NCBI RefSeq assembly: GCF_900292075.1
Contig: NZ_OLMV01000001.1
Coordinates: 248,001-312,000, forward strand
Source of the DNA: Microbacterium timonense
GTDB lineage: Bacteria; Actinomycetota; Actinomycetes; Actinomycetales; Microbacteriaceae
Length of the DNA stretch: 64,000 bases
Direction: 5' to 3'
The notes below the pieces were generated by a model. The model made no database searches and had not been told where the DNA came from. It saw only the letters and a program-made list of their open reading frames with translations. This document shows, one piece after another, positions 35,302 through 42,802 of the stretch (position 1 is the stretch's first letter; each line of letters opens with the position of its first letter). The position numbers and the translations under genes were made by a program.

Positions 35302-36033
35302 TCAGCGGATGGGCCAGCGGCCGTCCAGCCGGTCGTCCGGATCCAGCCGGCCGATGCCGATGAAGTACTCGGTGAGGCTCTCGGCCTGTGCGCGGGCCCA
35401 GCCGATCTGCCGGGTGTGCAGTTCGTGGACGGTCGGCGGCAGCCACGGAGCGAACCGCTCGGCGAGTGCCTGCGCGACCCGACCGGCCGCGACGGCATCG
35501 GCGGATGCCTGGTGTGCGGCCTCGAGCCGCACGGCGTAGTGGGCGGCCACGACCTGGAGCGTGCGCTTGCCCTTTCGCCACCGGTCGTACGCCTTGTCGA
35601 CGACGAGCGGGTCGATGACAGGCGCCGGGTCCTCGATCGGCGCGATGCCGTACCGCAGGCACTCGTACTTCAGGAGCGAGAAGTCGAACGGGGCGTTGTA
35701 CGCGACCACGGGGATGCCGGCGTCCAGGAGTGCCCGTACCGCATCGACCACTTCGGCCACGACGTCGGCCGCACGGCGCCCGTGGCCGCGCGCGTGCTCG
35801 GTGGAGATGCCGTGGACCGCGCGGGCCCCGTCGGGGATCGGCACGCCGGGGTCGGCCAGCCAGTCGCGGGCGCGGATCACGCCGCCGTCGGCATCCAGCA
35901 GACCGACATGGGCGGTCACGATGCGGTCGGCGGTGACGTCGACCCCGGTCGTCTCGAGGTCGAAGACGCCCACCATGCGCACCCAGTCCGGCACGTCCCA
36001 CAGCGGTAGCTGCTCGGGGCCGGGGCGTCTCAT
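35302..36033 (-). CDS. DnaQ-like 3'-5' exonuclease (DEDDh)
   Basis: 243 residues from the ATG at 36033, chosen because TACCGT lies 7 nt upstream; starts at 36063 or 36147 have no supporting signal. Exo I VFDLETTGVD (Asp, Glu), Exo II AYNAPFDFSLL and Exo III HQASADAVAA (His, Asp) give a DEDDh active site. Stand-alone epsilon-like exonucleases of this sort proofread or degrade oligonucleotides; it has no polymerase-binding or UvrC-type extension. Divergent from the next hydrolase gene. Confidence 0.9.
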   Translation of the reverse strand: MRRPGPEQLPLWDVPDWVRMVGVFDLETTGVDVTADRIVTAHVGLLDADGGVIRARDWLADPGVPIPDGARAVHGISTEHARGHGRRAADVVAEVVDAVRALLDAGIPVVAYNAPFDFSLLKYECLRYGIAPIEDPAPVIDPLVVDKAYDRWRKGKRTLQVVAAHYAVRLEAAHQASADAVAAGRVAQALAERFAPWLPPTVHELHTRQIGWARAQAESLTEYFIGIGRLDPDDRLDGRWPIR

Positions 36034-36119
36034 GCCGATCACGGTATGCGTCGCCTCCGACATCCGTGCGAGGCTCACCGGCGCCTCGCGGATCTCCCGC
36101 CCGCCCGTAGACTCGACAG

Positions 36120-37019
36120 GTGGTCGCCCCCAATCCCTACGCCGCACTGCTCGAGGCGGTGCCCGTCGAGCGGCGCGAGGCGCAGGTCCTCGGCGGCACC
36201 GCCGTGTACTGGACGTACGGACCTGCGGACGCCGAGACGACGGTCGTCGCGGTACACGGCTTCCGTGGCGAGCATCATGGTCTGGAACCGGTCGTCGCCC
36301 ACCTGCCGCACGTTCGGGTGATCTCCCCGGATCTGCCCGGCTTCGGCGAGACGCCCCCGATCACCGGTCGCACCCATGACCTGGATCTGTACGCGCAGTG
36401 GCTGCGGGAGTTCGTGAGGACCGTGGCCCCGGATGCCGTCATCCTCGGGCATTCGTTCGGGTCGATCGTCGTGTCGGCCGCCGTCGCGGGCGGGTTGGCG
36501 ACGCCTCGTGTCATCCTCGTGAACCCGATCGGCGCACCCGCACTGGAGGGCCCACGCGGCATCCTGACCAGGCTCGCCGTCTTCTACTACTGGGCCGGGG
36601 CGAAGCTGCCGGAGCGGCCGGGCGATGCGCTGCTGCGCAACCGTCTGATCGTGCGGGTGATGAGCATCTCGATGGCCAAGACCCGGGATCCCGGCATCCG
36701 GCGGTTCATCCACGATCAGCACGACACCTACTTCTCGCGGTTCGCCGACCGCGAGGTCCTCCACGACGCGTTCGTCGCCTCGGTCTCGCACGACGTCCGG
36801 GCCTTCGCGCCGGCGATCGCTCAGCCGACGCTGCTGGTGGCCGCGCAGCGTGATGACATCACGCCGATCGAGGCGGAACGGCGCCTGGCGACGATGTTCC
36901 CCCGGGCGCAGCTCGTCGAGATCGCGGACGTCGGCCACCTCATCCACTACGAGACGCCGGCCGCCGCGGCGGCGGCCATCACACGGTTTCTCGCGCCTTC
37001 CGTCGACGATACGCGTTGA
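36120..37019 (+). CDS. Alpha/beta hydrolase
   Basis: 299 residues from GTG 36120, 6 nt after TAGACT (36108-36113). Oxyanion loop VAVHGFRGEHHGL, nucleophile elbow GHSFGS, acid and base near AAQRDDITP and DVGHLIHYETP. No signal peptide. General hydrolase or esterase, substrate unknown. Its last 41 bases overlap the 3' end of the convergent CGNR regulator gene. Confidence 0.86.
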   Translation: MVAPNPYAALLEAVPVERREAQVLGGTAVYWTYGPADAETTVVAVHGFRGEHHGLEPVVAHLPHVRVISPDLPGFGETPPITGRTHDLDLYAQWLREFVRTVAPDAVILGHSFGSIVVSAAVAGGLATPRVILVNPIGAPALEGPRGILTRLAVFYYWAGAKLPERPGDALLRNRLIVRVMSISMAKTRDPGIRRFIHDQHDTYFSRFADREVLHDAFVASVSHDVRAFAPAIAQPTLLVAAQRDDITPIEAERRLATMFPRAQLVEIADVGHLIHYETPAAAAAAITRFLAPSVDDTR

Positions 37020-37533
37020 CGTTCATGCGGTTCCCGCAGTTGCCGGTGTCGCAGTAGCGCTTCGATCCGTTCTTCGAGTAGTCGATGTAGACGGAGTCGC
37101 AATCGTCGGCCGAGCAGATGCGGACGCGGTCGTACTCGTCGGACCGGATGACGTCGACGAACGCCATGGCGGCCTCGACCAGGATGCGCGTCGCCAGCGG
37201 CGCGTCGTCGCTCGTGGCGTGGATGTGCCAGTCGAACCCGTCGTGCCGCACCAGTCGCGGAAGGGCCCGGCCGTCGGCGAGCATCTCGTTGACCAGCGGC
37301 ACGGCCCCGTCGCGGTCGACCTCCCAGAGCTCGCGCAGTCGCGGACGGATCGCCCGGATCGCCGCCAACTCATCCTCGTCGCGGCGGATGACGCCGGTGT
37401 AGGGGTTGACGGCCAGGTACTCGTCGAACTGCTCGAGCGTCGTCAGCGTGTCTTCGTCGTCGTAGCCCGGCAGCGTGTTGACCAGGAATGTGGCCGCACG
37501 GAGGCTCAGCTCCGTGTCACGAATGAAAACCAT
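36979..37533 (-). CDS. CGNR zinc-finger regulator (ABATE domain)
   Basis: 184 residues from the ATG at 37533, with GGAG 5 nt upstream. N-terminal ABATE-type domain, then a C-terminal zinc finger: CSADDC, YCDTGNC and the CGNR signature (CGNRMNVNAYRRRK) that binds DNA. Divergent from an EamA transporter gene, a common pairing in actinobacteria, so it probably controls that gene and itself through the palindrome between them. Confidence 0.92.
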   Translation of the reverse strand: MVFIRDTELSLRAATFLVNTLPGYDDEDTLTTLEQFDEYLAVNPYTGVIRRDEDELAAIRAIRPRLRELWEVDRDGAVPLVNEMLADGRALPRLVRHDGFDWHIHATSDDAPLATRILVEAAMAFVDVIRSDEYDRVRICSADDCDSVYIDYSKNGSKRYCDTGNCGNRMNVNAYRRRKARETV

Positions 37534-37534
37534 A

Positions 37535-37574
37535 TTGACTCCTGACACTACCCGTGGGTACTGTCACCAGTGTA
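37535..37574. promoter_or_regulatory. Divergent promoters with a 24-bp operator between CGNR regulator and EamA gene
   Basis: Operator at 37543-37566: outer arms TGACA (37543-37547) and TGTCA (37562-37566), inner arms ACCC (37550-37553) and GGGT (37556-37559). For EamA, TTGACT (37535-37540), 18 nt, TACTGT (37559-37564). For the regulator, the minus-strand -10 TACACT is at 37569-37574. The operator covers the EamA spacer and -10 and the expected start of regulator transcription. Confidence 0.7.
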
Positions 37575-37599
37575 AGCACGCTTGACCCCTGACAGTCGG

Positions 37600-38610
37600 A
37601 TGCCGCCCATGACCGCCTCCACCGCGTCCATCCCCATCATCGCCCCGACCGCGACGTTCGGCTCGGCGGCGCGCATGCGCACGACAGGCCTCGTCATGGG
37701 GATCGCCTCGGCGCTGGCGTTCTCGTCGAGCGGACCGTTCGTCAAGCCGCTCCTGGAGGCCGGATGGTCGCTGGGCGCGGCTCTGCTCGTGCGCATGGGT
37801 GTGGCCGGATTGGTCCTGTCGCCGGCTCTGGTGCGGGCCATCCTGCGTCAGCGGGGCTTCTTGCGCCGGCACTGGAGACTCATCGCCGCGTTCGGCCTCA
37901 TGCCGGTGCTGGGGTGCCAGCTGTTCTTCTTCTCCGCGATGCAGCGGATGCCGGTGGCCGTGGCCCTGCTGATCCAGTACCTGGCACCGGTCATGCTGGT
38001 CGTGGCGGTCTGGGTGCGCACGCGGCGAGCGCCGTCGGCGCTGGTGCTGTGGGGGTCGGCCGTGGCGATGGCGGGGCTCGTGCTGGTCGTCGACATCTCC
38101 GGCGCCTCGTTCGACCTGGTCGGCACGCTCCTCGCGCTCGGCGCGGCCGTCTGCGTGTGCGCGTACTTCGTCATCTCCGAGCGGGCCGGCGACGACCTGC
38201 CGCCGCTGGCTCTCGCTGCCGGCGGCTTGCTCGCCGGCGCGACGGTGATGGGTGTCCTGTGCCTGATCGGAGTCATGCCCTTCCATGCGCCCGCGGTCAC
38301 CGTGGTGCTGGCCGGCGTCACCGTGCCGTGGTGGATGCCCCTGCTGTGGGTGGCGGCGATCGCGACCACGCTGGGCTACGCGCTGGGTGTCATGGCCGTG
38401 CCGCGGATCGGGTCGCGCGTCGCCTCGTTCGTCGGGCTCTCCGAGGTGCTGTTCGCCCTGTTGTTCGCGTGGATCTTCCTCGCCGAGGTTCCGGCGCCCG
38501 TCCAGTTCCTGGGCGGCGCACTCATCCTGATCGGCGTGGTGCTCGTGCGAGCCGACGCCGGACGCATCGCGAAGGAGGCCGCTACGGTTCCCGTCGTGCC
38601 AGGTCCATGA
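37600..38610 (+). CDS. EamA/DMT-family transporter
   Basis: 336 residues from ATG 37600; TTG 37582 and ATG 37609 are alternatives, none with a clear ribosome site. Ten helices in two EamA repeats (MGIASALAFSSSGPFVKPLLEAG at the start; PRIGSRVASFVGLSEVLFALLFAWIFL in the second half). Drug/metabolite exporters of this type move amino acids, nucleosides or drugs; substrate unknown. Divergent from a CGNR regulator with a shared operator. The last 29 bases overlap the convergent Lrp gene. Confidence 0.9.
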   Translation: MPPMTASTASIPIIAPTATFGSAARMRTTGLVMGIASALAFSSSGPFVKPLLEAGWSLGAALLVRMGVAGLVLSPALVRAILRQRGFLRRHWRLIAAFGLMPVLGCQLFFFSAMQRMPVAVALLIQYLAPVMLVVAVWVRTRRAPSALVLWGSAVAMAGLVLVVDISGASFDLVGTLLALGAAVCVCAYFVISERAGDDLPPLALAAGGLLAGATVMGVLCLIGVMPFHAPAVTVVLAGVTVPWWMPLLWVAAIATTLGYALGVMAVPRIGSRVASFVGLSEVLFALLFAWIFLAEVPAPVQFLGGALILIGVVLVRADAGRIAKEAATVPVVPGP

Positions 38611-39055
38611 GCGGCGTCACGCGATGCGCGATCACCTCGCCCATCACCAGCGAGGTCTCGGTGCGCTCGACGCCTTCGATCGCCAGAATGCGCGCGTCGG
38701 TGTCGAAGAGGTGCTGCGTGTCGCGGCATGCCACCCGCACCAGCAGATCCACCTGACCCGACAGACCGTGAGCCTGGACCACCTCCGGGACACGGGCCAG
38801 TTCGATGGCGATGCGGGGCAGGTCCGCCTGGCGGACGATGACGCTGATGAAGGCCTCGATCGGGAACCCGAGGGACGCCGACGAGATCGCCCGCTCATAC
38901 GAGAGGAACACTCCGGCGCGCTCCAGGCGCGCCATGCGCGCCTGGACGGTGTTGCGCGACAGCCCGAGCCGCTCGGCCAGCGCCACCACGGTCGCGCGAG
39001 GGTCGGCGGACAATGCTGCCAGCAGCTCGAGGTCGACATGATCGAGGGCACTCAT
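38582..39055 (-). CDS. Lrp/AsnC-family transcriptional regulator, probable BkdR
   Basis: 157 residues from the ATG at 39055 (MSALDHVDLELLAALSADP). N-terminal winged helix (VVALAERLGLSRNTVQARMARLERAGV), C-terminal RAM ligand-binding domain (residues 70-150; LVMGEVIAHR at the end). It lies divergent to bkdABC, as BkdR does in other bacteria, so leucine, isoleucine or valine, or a 2-oxoacid, is the likely effector. Local control of bkd is inferred. Confidence 0.92.
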   Translation of the reverse strand: MSALDHVDLELLAALSADPRATVVALAERLGLSRNTVQARMARLERAGVFLSYERAISSASLGFPIEAFISVIVRQADLPRIAIELARVPEVVQAHGLSGQVDLLVRVACRDTQHLFDTDARILAIEGVERTETSLVMGEVIAHRVTPLMDLARREP

Positions 39056-39101
39056 AGTGCGAAACGTTAGCACGCCTTTCGGACGTGTTACTTGTCAACA
39101 T

Positions 39102-39151
39102 GCTCAAGTGATTGTCGAATGCTTGAGCGAGGTGCGATGCAGACGTAGCCT
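39102..39151 (+). promoter_or_regulatory. bkd operon promoter with inverted repeat
   Basis: Inverted repeat GCTCAAG (39102-39108) / CTTGAGC (39122-39128). The right arm contains the -35 TTGAGC (39123-39128), followed after 17 nt by -10 TAGCCT (39146-39151). Probable binding site for the divergent Lrp-type regulator. The leader after it has GC-rich hairpins at 39159-39176 and 39186-39209 before the ribosome site. Confidence 0.65.
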
Positions 39152-39226
39152 CAGAGCAGCCGGCGACGAGGCCGGCGCACACGAGGCGGCCCCTCACGAG
39201 GGGGCCCGCAACGAGGAGTGATGACG

Positions 39227-40357
39227 ATGACGCACACCCTGACACCGACAGCGGATCCGGCCACCGACATCGACGATGTCGCGCGGCTGCTAACCCCTGA
39301 CGGCGAGCGCATCTCCGACCCCGACCTGGAGCGGTGGGTGGCGGACATCGACGCAGCCGCGCTGCGCGGGCTGTATCGCGACATGGTGCTGCTGCGTCGC
39401 ATCGACACCGAAGGGGTGGCGCTGCAGCGGCAGGGCCAGCTGGGCCTGTGGCCGCCGTGCCAGGGCCAGGAGGCGACGCAGATCGGCACCGCCCGAGCGC
39501 TCCGCGCCGACGACTTCGCCTTCCCGAGCTACCGCGAGACGGGTGTCGTGTACGCCCGCGGCGGCAAGCCCTCGGACTTCGTGCTCGCCTGGCGCGGCGA
39601 GGAGCACTCGACCTACGATCCGTACGAGCTGAACACGGCGACGCAGCAGATCATCATCGGCGCGCAGTCGCTGCACGCCGTCGGCTATGCCATGGGCATC
39701 CAGCGCGACGCGACGGACCAGGTCTCGGTGGCCTACTTCGGCGACGGCGCCTCCAGCCAGGGCGACGTCAACGAGGCGATGGTGTTCGCGTCGTCCTTCG
39801 GCGCGCCGGTGGTCTTCGTGTGCACGAACAACCAGTGGGCCATCTCGGAGCCGGTCACGGTACAGGCGCGGTTCCCGATCGCCGGGAGGGCCCCCGGCTT
39901 CGGCATCCCGAGCATGCGCGTGGACGGCAACGACGTCCTGGCGTGCCTCGCGGCCATGCGGTGGGCGATCGACAACGCCCGCCGGGGCAACGGGCCGGCC
40001 TTCATCGAGGCGGTCACCTATCGCATGGGACCGCACACGACCTCCGACGACCCCACGCGCTACCGCGGCAAGGAAGAGGTGGAGTCCTGGCGCCGTCGCG
40101 ACCCGATCTCGCGGGTGGAGGCGCTGCTGCGATCGCTCGGCGAGTTCGATGAGGATTTCGCCGCGGCGGTGGCCCGCGACGCCGACGCGCTTGCGGCCGA
40201 GGTGCGCGAGGCCGCGATGTCGGCGCGCACGCGAGAGCCGCTCAGCGTGCTCGACAACGTCTACGCCGAGCCGCACGCGGGCCTCGACGAGCAGCGCGAG
40301 TGGTTCGGCGCCTACCTCGACGGGTTCGCGCCGGCTGCCGAGGAGGCGGGACGATGA
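39227..40357 (+). CDS. bkdA: Branched-chain 2-oxoacid dehydrogenase E1 alpha subunit
   Basis: 376 residues from ATG 39227, 9 nt after AGGAG; ATG 39221 is possible. Thiamine diphosphate motif GDGASSQGDVNEAM ending in NNQWAIS. The length and the features PPCQGQEATQIG, FPSYRETG and YRMGPHTTSDDPTRY (the phosphorylation-loop region) fit E1 alpha of branched-chain or pyruvate type. The neighbourhood of leucine catabolism genes favours branched-chain substrates. Overlaps the E1 beta start by ATGA. Confidence 0.92.
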   Translation: MTHTLTPTADPATDIDDVARLLTPDGERISDPDLERWVADIDAAALRGLYRDMVLLRRIDTEGVALQRQGQLGLWPPCQGQEATQIGTARALRADDFAFPSYRETGVVYARGGKPSDFVLAWRGEEHSTYDPYELNTATQQIIIGAQSLHAVGYAMGIQRDATDQVSVAYFGDGASSQGDVNEAMVFASSFGAPVVFVCTNNQWAISEPVTVQARFPIAGRAPGFGIPSMRVDGNDVLACLAAMRWAIDNARRGNGPAFIEAVTYRMGPHTTSDDPTRYRGKEEVESWRRRDPISRVEALLRSLGEFDEDFAAAVARDADALAAEVREAAMSARTREPLSVLDNVYAEPHAGLDEQREWFGAYLDGFAPAAEEAGR

Positions 40358-41367
40358 CCCAGCTCACGATGGCGAAGGCCATCAATGAGGGGCTGCGCAG
40401 GGCCATGGCCGACGATCCGAAGGTCCTTGTGATGGGCGAGGACATCGGCAAGCTCGGCGGCGTCTTCCGCATCACAGACGGCCTGCAGGACGAGTTCGGT
40501 GCCCAGCGCGTGATCGACACACCGCTCGCAGAGGCGGGGATCATGGGCACGGCGGTGGGCCTGGCCTTCCGGGGCTACCGGCCGGTCGTCGAGATCCAGT
40601 TCGACGGGTTCGTCTACCCGGCGTTCGATCAGATCGTGTGCCAGGTGGCGAAGCTGCACTACCGCACCCGGGGCAACGTCACCATGCCGATCACGATCCG
40701 CATCCCGTGGGCGGGCGGCGTCGGCGCGGCGGAGCACCACTCCGAGTCGCCCGAGGCGTACTTCGTGCACACCTCGGGGCTGCGCGTCGTCGCGGTGTCC
40801 AACCCGCAGGACGCGTATGTCATGCTGCGACAGGCGATCGCGTCGGACGACCCGGTCGTCTACTTCGAGCCGAAGCGGCTGTATCACACGAAGGGCGACG
40901 TCGACCTCGACCTCCAGCTCGCGGACGCGCCGCCCATGGGCCTTGCACGCGTCGTCCGCGAAGGCCGGGACGTGACGCTCCTGACGTACGGCGCGCAGGT
41001 GGGCACCGCGCTGGATGCCGCGATCGCCGCCGAGGACGAGGGCGTGTCCCTCGAGGTCATCGATCTCCGGTCCCTCTCGCCGGTGGACTACCGCACCGTC
41101 ACCGCGTCGGTCCGCAAGACCGGGCGCGTCGTGGTGACCCACGAGGCGGCTCGCGAGGCGGGTGTGGGCGCCGAGCTCATCGCGAGTGTGACGGAGCGCT
41201 GCTTCCACTACCTCGAGGCCGCACCGCAGCGTGTCACGGGGCACGACATCCCGTACCCGCCCGCCAAGCTCGAGAAGCACCACCTGCCCGACCTCGACCG
41301 GATCCTGGACGCCGTGGACCGCGTCATGGACCGGCCGAACAGCCTCTCGGGGGTGCTGGAGTCATGA
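40354..41367 (+). CDS. bkdB: Branched-chain 2-oxoacid dehydrogenase E1 beta subunit
   Basis: 337 residues from ATG 40354. Typical E1 beta: MAKAINEGLRRAM, MGEDIGKLGGVFRIT, DTPLAEAGIMGTAVG and the C-terminal transketolase part with VIDLRSLSPVD and VTHEAAREAGVGAEL. Forms the alpha2beta2 E1 with the previous product. The stop overlaps the E2 start. Confidence 0.94.
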   Translation: MTQLTMAKAINEGLRRAMADDPKVLVMGEDIGKLGGVFRITDGLQDEFGAQRVIDTPLAEAGIMGTAVGLAFRGYRPVVEIQFDGFVYPAFDQIVCQVAKLHYRTRGNVTMPITIRIPWAGGVGAAEHHSESPEAYFVHTSGLRVVAVSNPQDAYVMLRQAIASDDPVVYFEPKRLYHTKGDVDLDLQLADAPPMGLARVVREGRDVTLLTYGAQVGTALDAAIAAEDEGVSLEVIDLRSLSPVDYRTVTASVRKTGRVVVTHEAAREAGVGAELIASVTERCFHYLEAAPQRVTGHDIPYPPAKLEKHHLPDLDRILDAVDRVMDRPNSLSGVLES

Positions 41368-42758
41368 CGCAGGACTTCCGTCTGCCCGATCTCGGGGAAG
41401 GTCTTCCCGAGGCTGAACTGGTGCAATGGCTGGTCGCCGTCGGTGACACCGTGTCGCTGAACCAGACGATCGCCGAGGTCGAGACCGCGAAGGCCGTCGT
41501 CGAGCTGCCGTCGCCGCACGCCGGCACCGTCACGGCGCTGCACGCCGAGCCGGGCGACGTGATCGCCGTGGGGTCCGTCCTCATCTCCTTCGACACCGGA
41601 GCAACCGATGCCACGTCGCCCGCGTCCGACGCCGGCGCAGCGGCGGCCGATGCACCCGTCGACGCGTCGGCGCCGGCTGAGCAGGCCCAGCCGAACCTGG
41701 TGGGCTATGGGGCGGCTCCCCGGGCATCCGTCCGACCCCAGCGGCGTGCACGCGTGGCGGCATCCTCCACCGTCGCGTCCGACACCGCGGTGCTCGAGGC
41801 GGCTCCCCACGACGCCATCCAGCTGGGCGATGTCGGGGAGCGGCCGGTCGAGCGGCCCCGCTCGACGCCACCGGTGCGCAAGTTCGCCAAGCAGCTCGGG
41901 ATCGACCTGGCCCTGGTCGAGGCGACGGGGGTATCGGGGATCATCACGCGGGCCGACGTCGAGGCTTATGCCGCGCGTACGGGGGCCGTCCCGGCACCGG
42001 TGACCACGGCGGAGGTGGACGAGCGCCTGGAGCCGCCGCGTCCGGCCGCGTCGGCGGAGCGCACGACACGTACCCCGATCCGCGGCGTGCGGCGGATGAC
42101 GGCCGAGGCCATGGTCCGCAGCGCCTTCACGGCGCCTCATGTCACGACCTTCCTCACCGTCGACGTCACCGCGAGCAGCGAGCTCATCGCCTCGCTCAAG
42201 GCCGACCGTGCGCTTCAGGAGCACCGCATCGGCATCCTCGCCGTCGCCGCAAAGGCCGTGTGCCTGGCCCTGAGCCGGCACCCCGGTCTGAACTCGCGGT
42301 GGGACGAGGAGGCGGGCGAGATCGTCGAGCACCACTACGTGAACCTCGGGATCGCGGCGGCGACCGGTCGGGGGCTGGTCGTCCCCAACATCAAGGACGC
42401 GCAGGAGCTGACCCTCGTCGAGCTGGCCGACGCCATCCGCTCGCTCGCCGAGACGGCACGCGGAGGCAAGACGCCGCCCGCCGACATGATGGGCGGCACC
42501 TTCTCGATCACCAACGTCGGCGTCTTCGGCGTCGACGCGGGAACGCCGATCATCAACCCCGGCGAGGCCGGGATCCTGGCCCTCGGCGCCGTGCGGCGTC
42601 AGCCCTGGGAGCACCGCGGCGAGATCGCGTTGCGTGACGTGATGACCCTCGCGCTCTCGTTCGACCACCGGTTGGTCGACGGCGAGCAGGGCTCGCGCTT
42701 CCTCGTGGACGTGGCGGAGATCCTGCGCGAACCCGGGCGAGCGATGCTGCTTCGATAG
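41364..42758 (+). CDS. bkdC: 2-oxoacid dehydrogenase E2 (dihydrolipoamide acyltransferase)
   Basis: 464 residues from ATG 41364. One lipoyl domain with K43 in VETAKAVVE, an Ala/Pro-rich linker, an E3-binding domain (VRKFAKQLGIDLALVEATG, about 168-205) and the catalytic domain ending SFDHRLVDG with the active-site His. One lipoyl domain is usual for branched-chain E2. No E3 (lpd) gene follows, so E3 is shared with other complexes elsewhere. Last gene of the operon. Confidence 0.94.
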   Translation: MTQDFRLPDLGEGLPEAELVQWLVAVGDTVSLNQTIAEVETAKAVVELPSPHAGTVTALHAEPGDVIAVGSVLISFDTGATDATSPASDAGAAAADAPVDASAPAEQAQPNLVGYGAAPRASVRPQRRARVAASSTVASDTAVLEAAPHDAIQLGDVGERPVERPRSTPPVRKFAKQLGIDLALVEATGVSGIITRADVEAYAARTGAVPAPVTTAEVDERLEPPRPAASAERTTRTPIRGVRRMTAEAMVRSAFTAPHVTTFLTVDVTASSELIASLKADRALQEHRIGILAVAAKAVCLALSRHPGLNSRWDEEAGEIVEHHYVNLGIAAATGRGLVVPNIKDAQELTLVELADAIRSLAETARGGKTPPADMMGGTFSITNVGVFGVDAGTPIINPGEAGILALGAVRRQPWEHRGEIALRDVMTLALSFDHRLVDGEQGSRFLVDVAEILREPGRAMLLR

Positions 42759-42765
42759 CAGGCCG

Positions 42766-42802
42766 CTGACCGGCCGGTGACTTGGGGAGGCCGGCCGGTC
42801 AG
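42766..42802. terminator. Hairpin terminator between bkdC and phospholipase gene
   Basis: 12-bp stem CTGACCGGCCGG (42766-42777) / CCGGCCGGTCAG (42791-42802), 13-nt loop. The right arm contains the stop codon of the convergent phospholipase gene. Confidence 0.85.
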
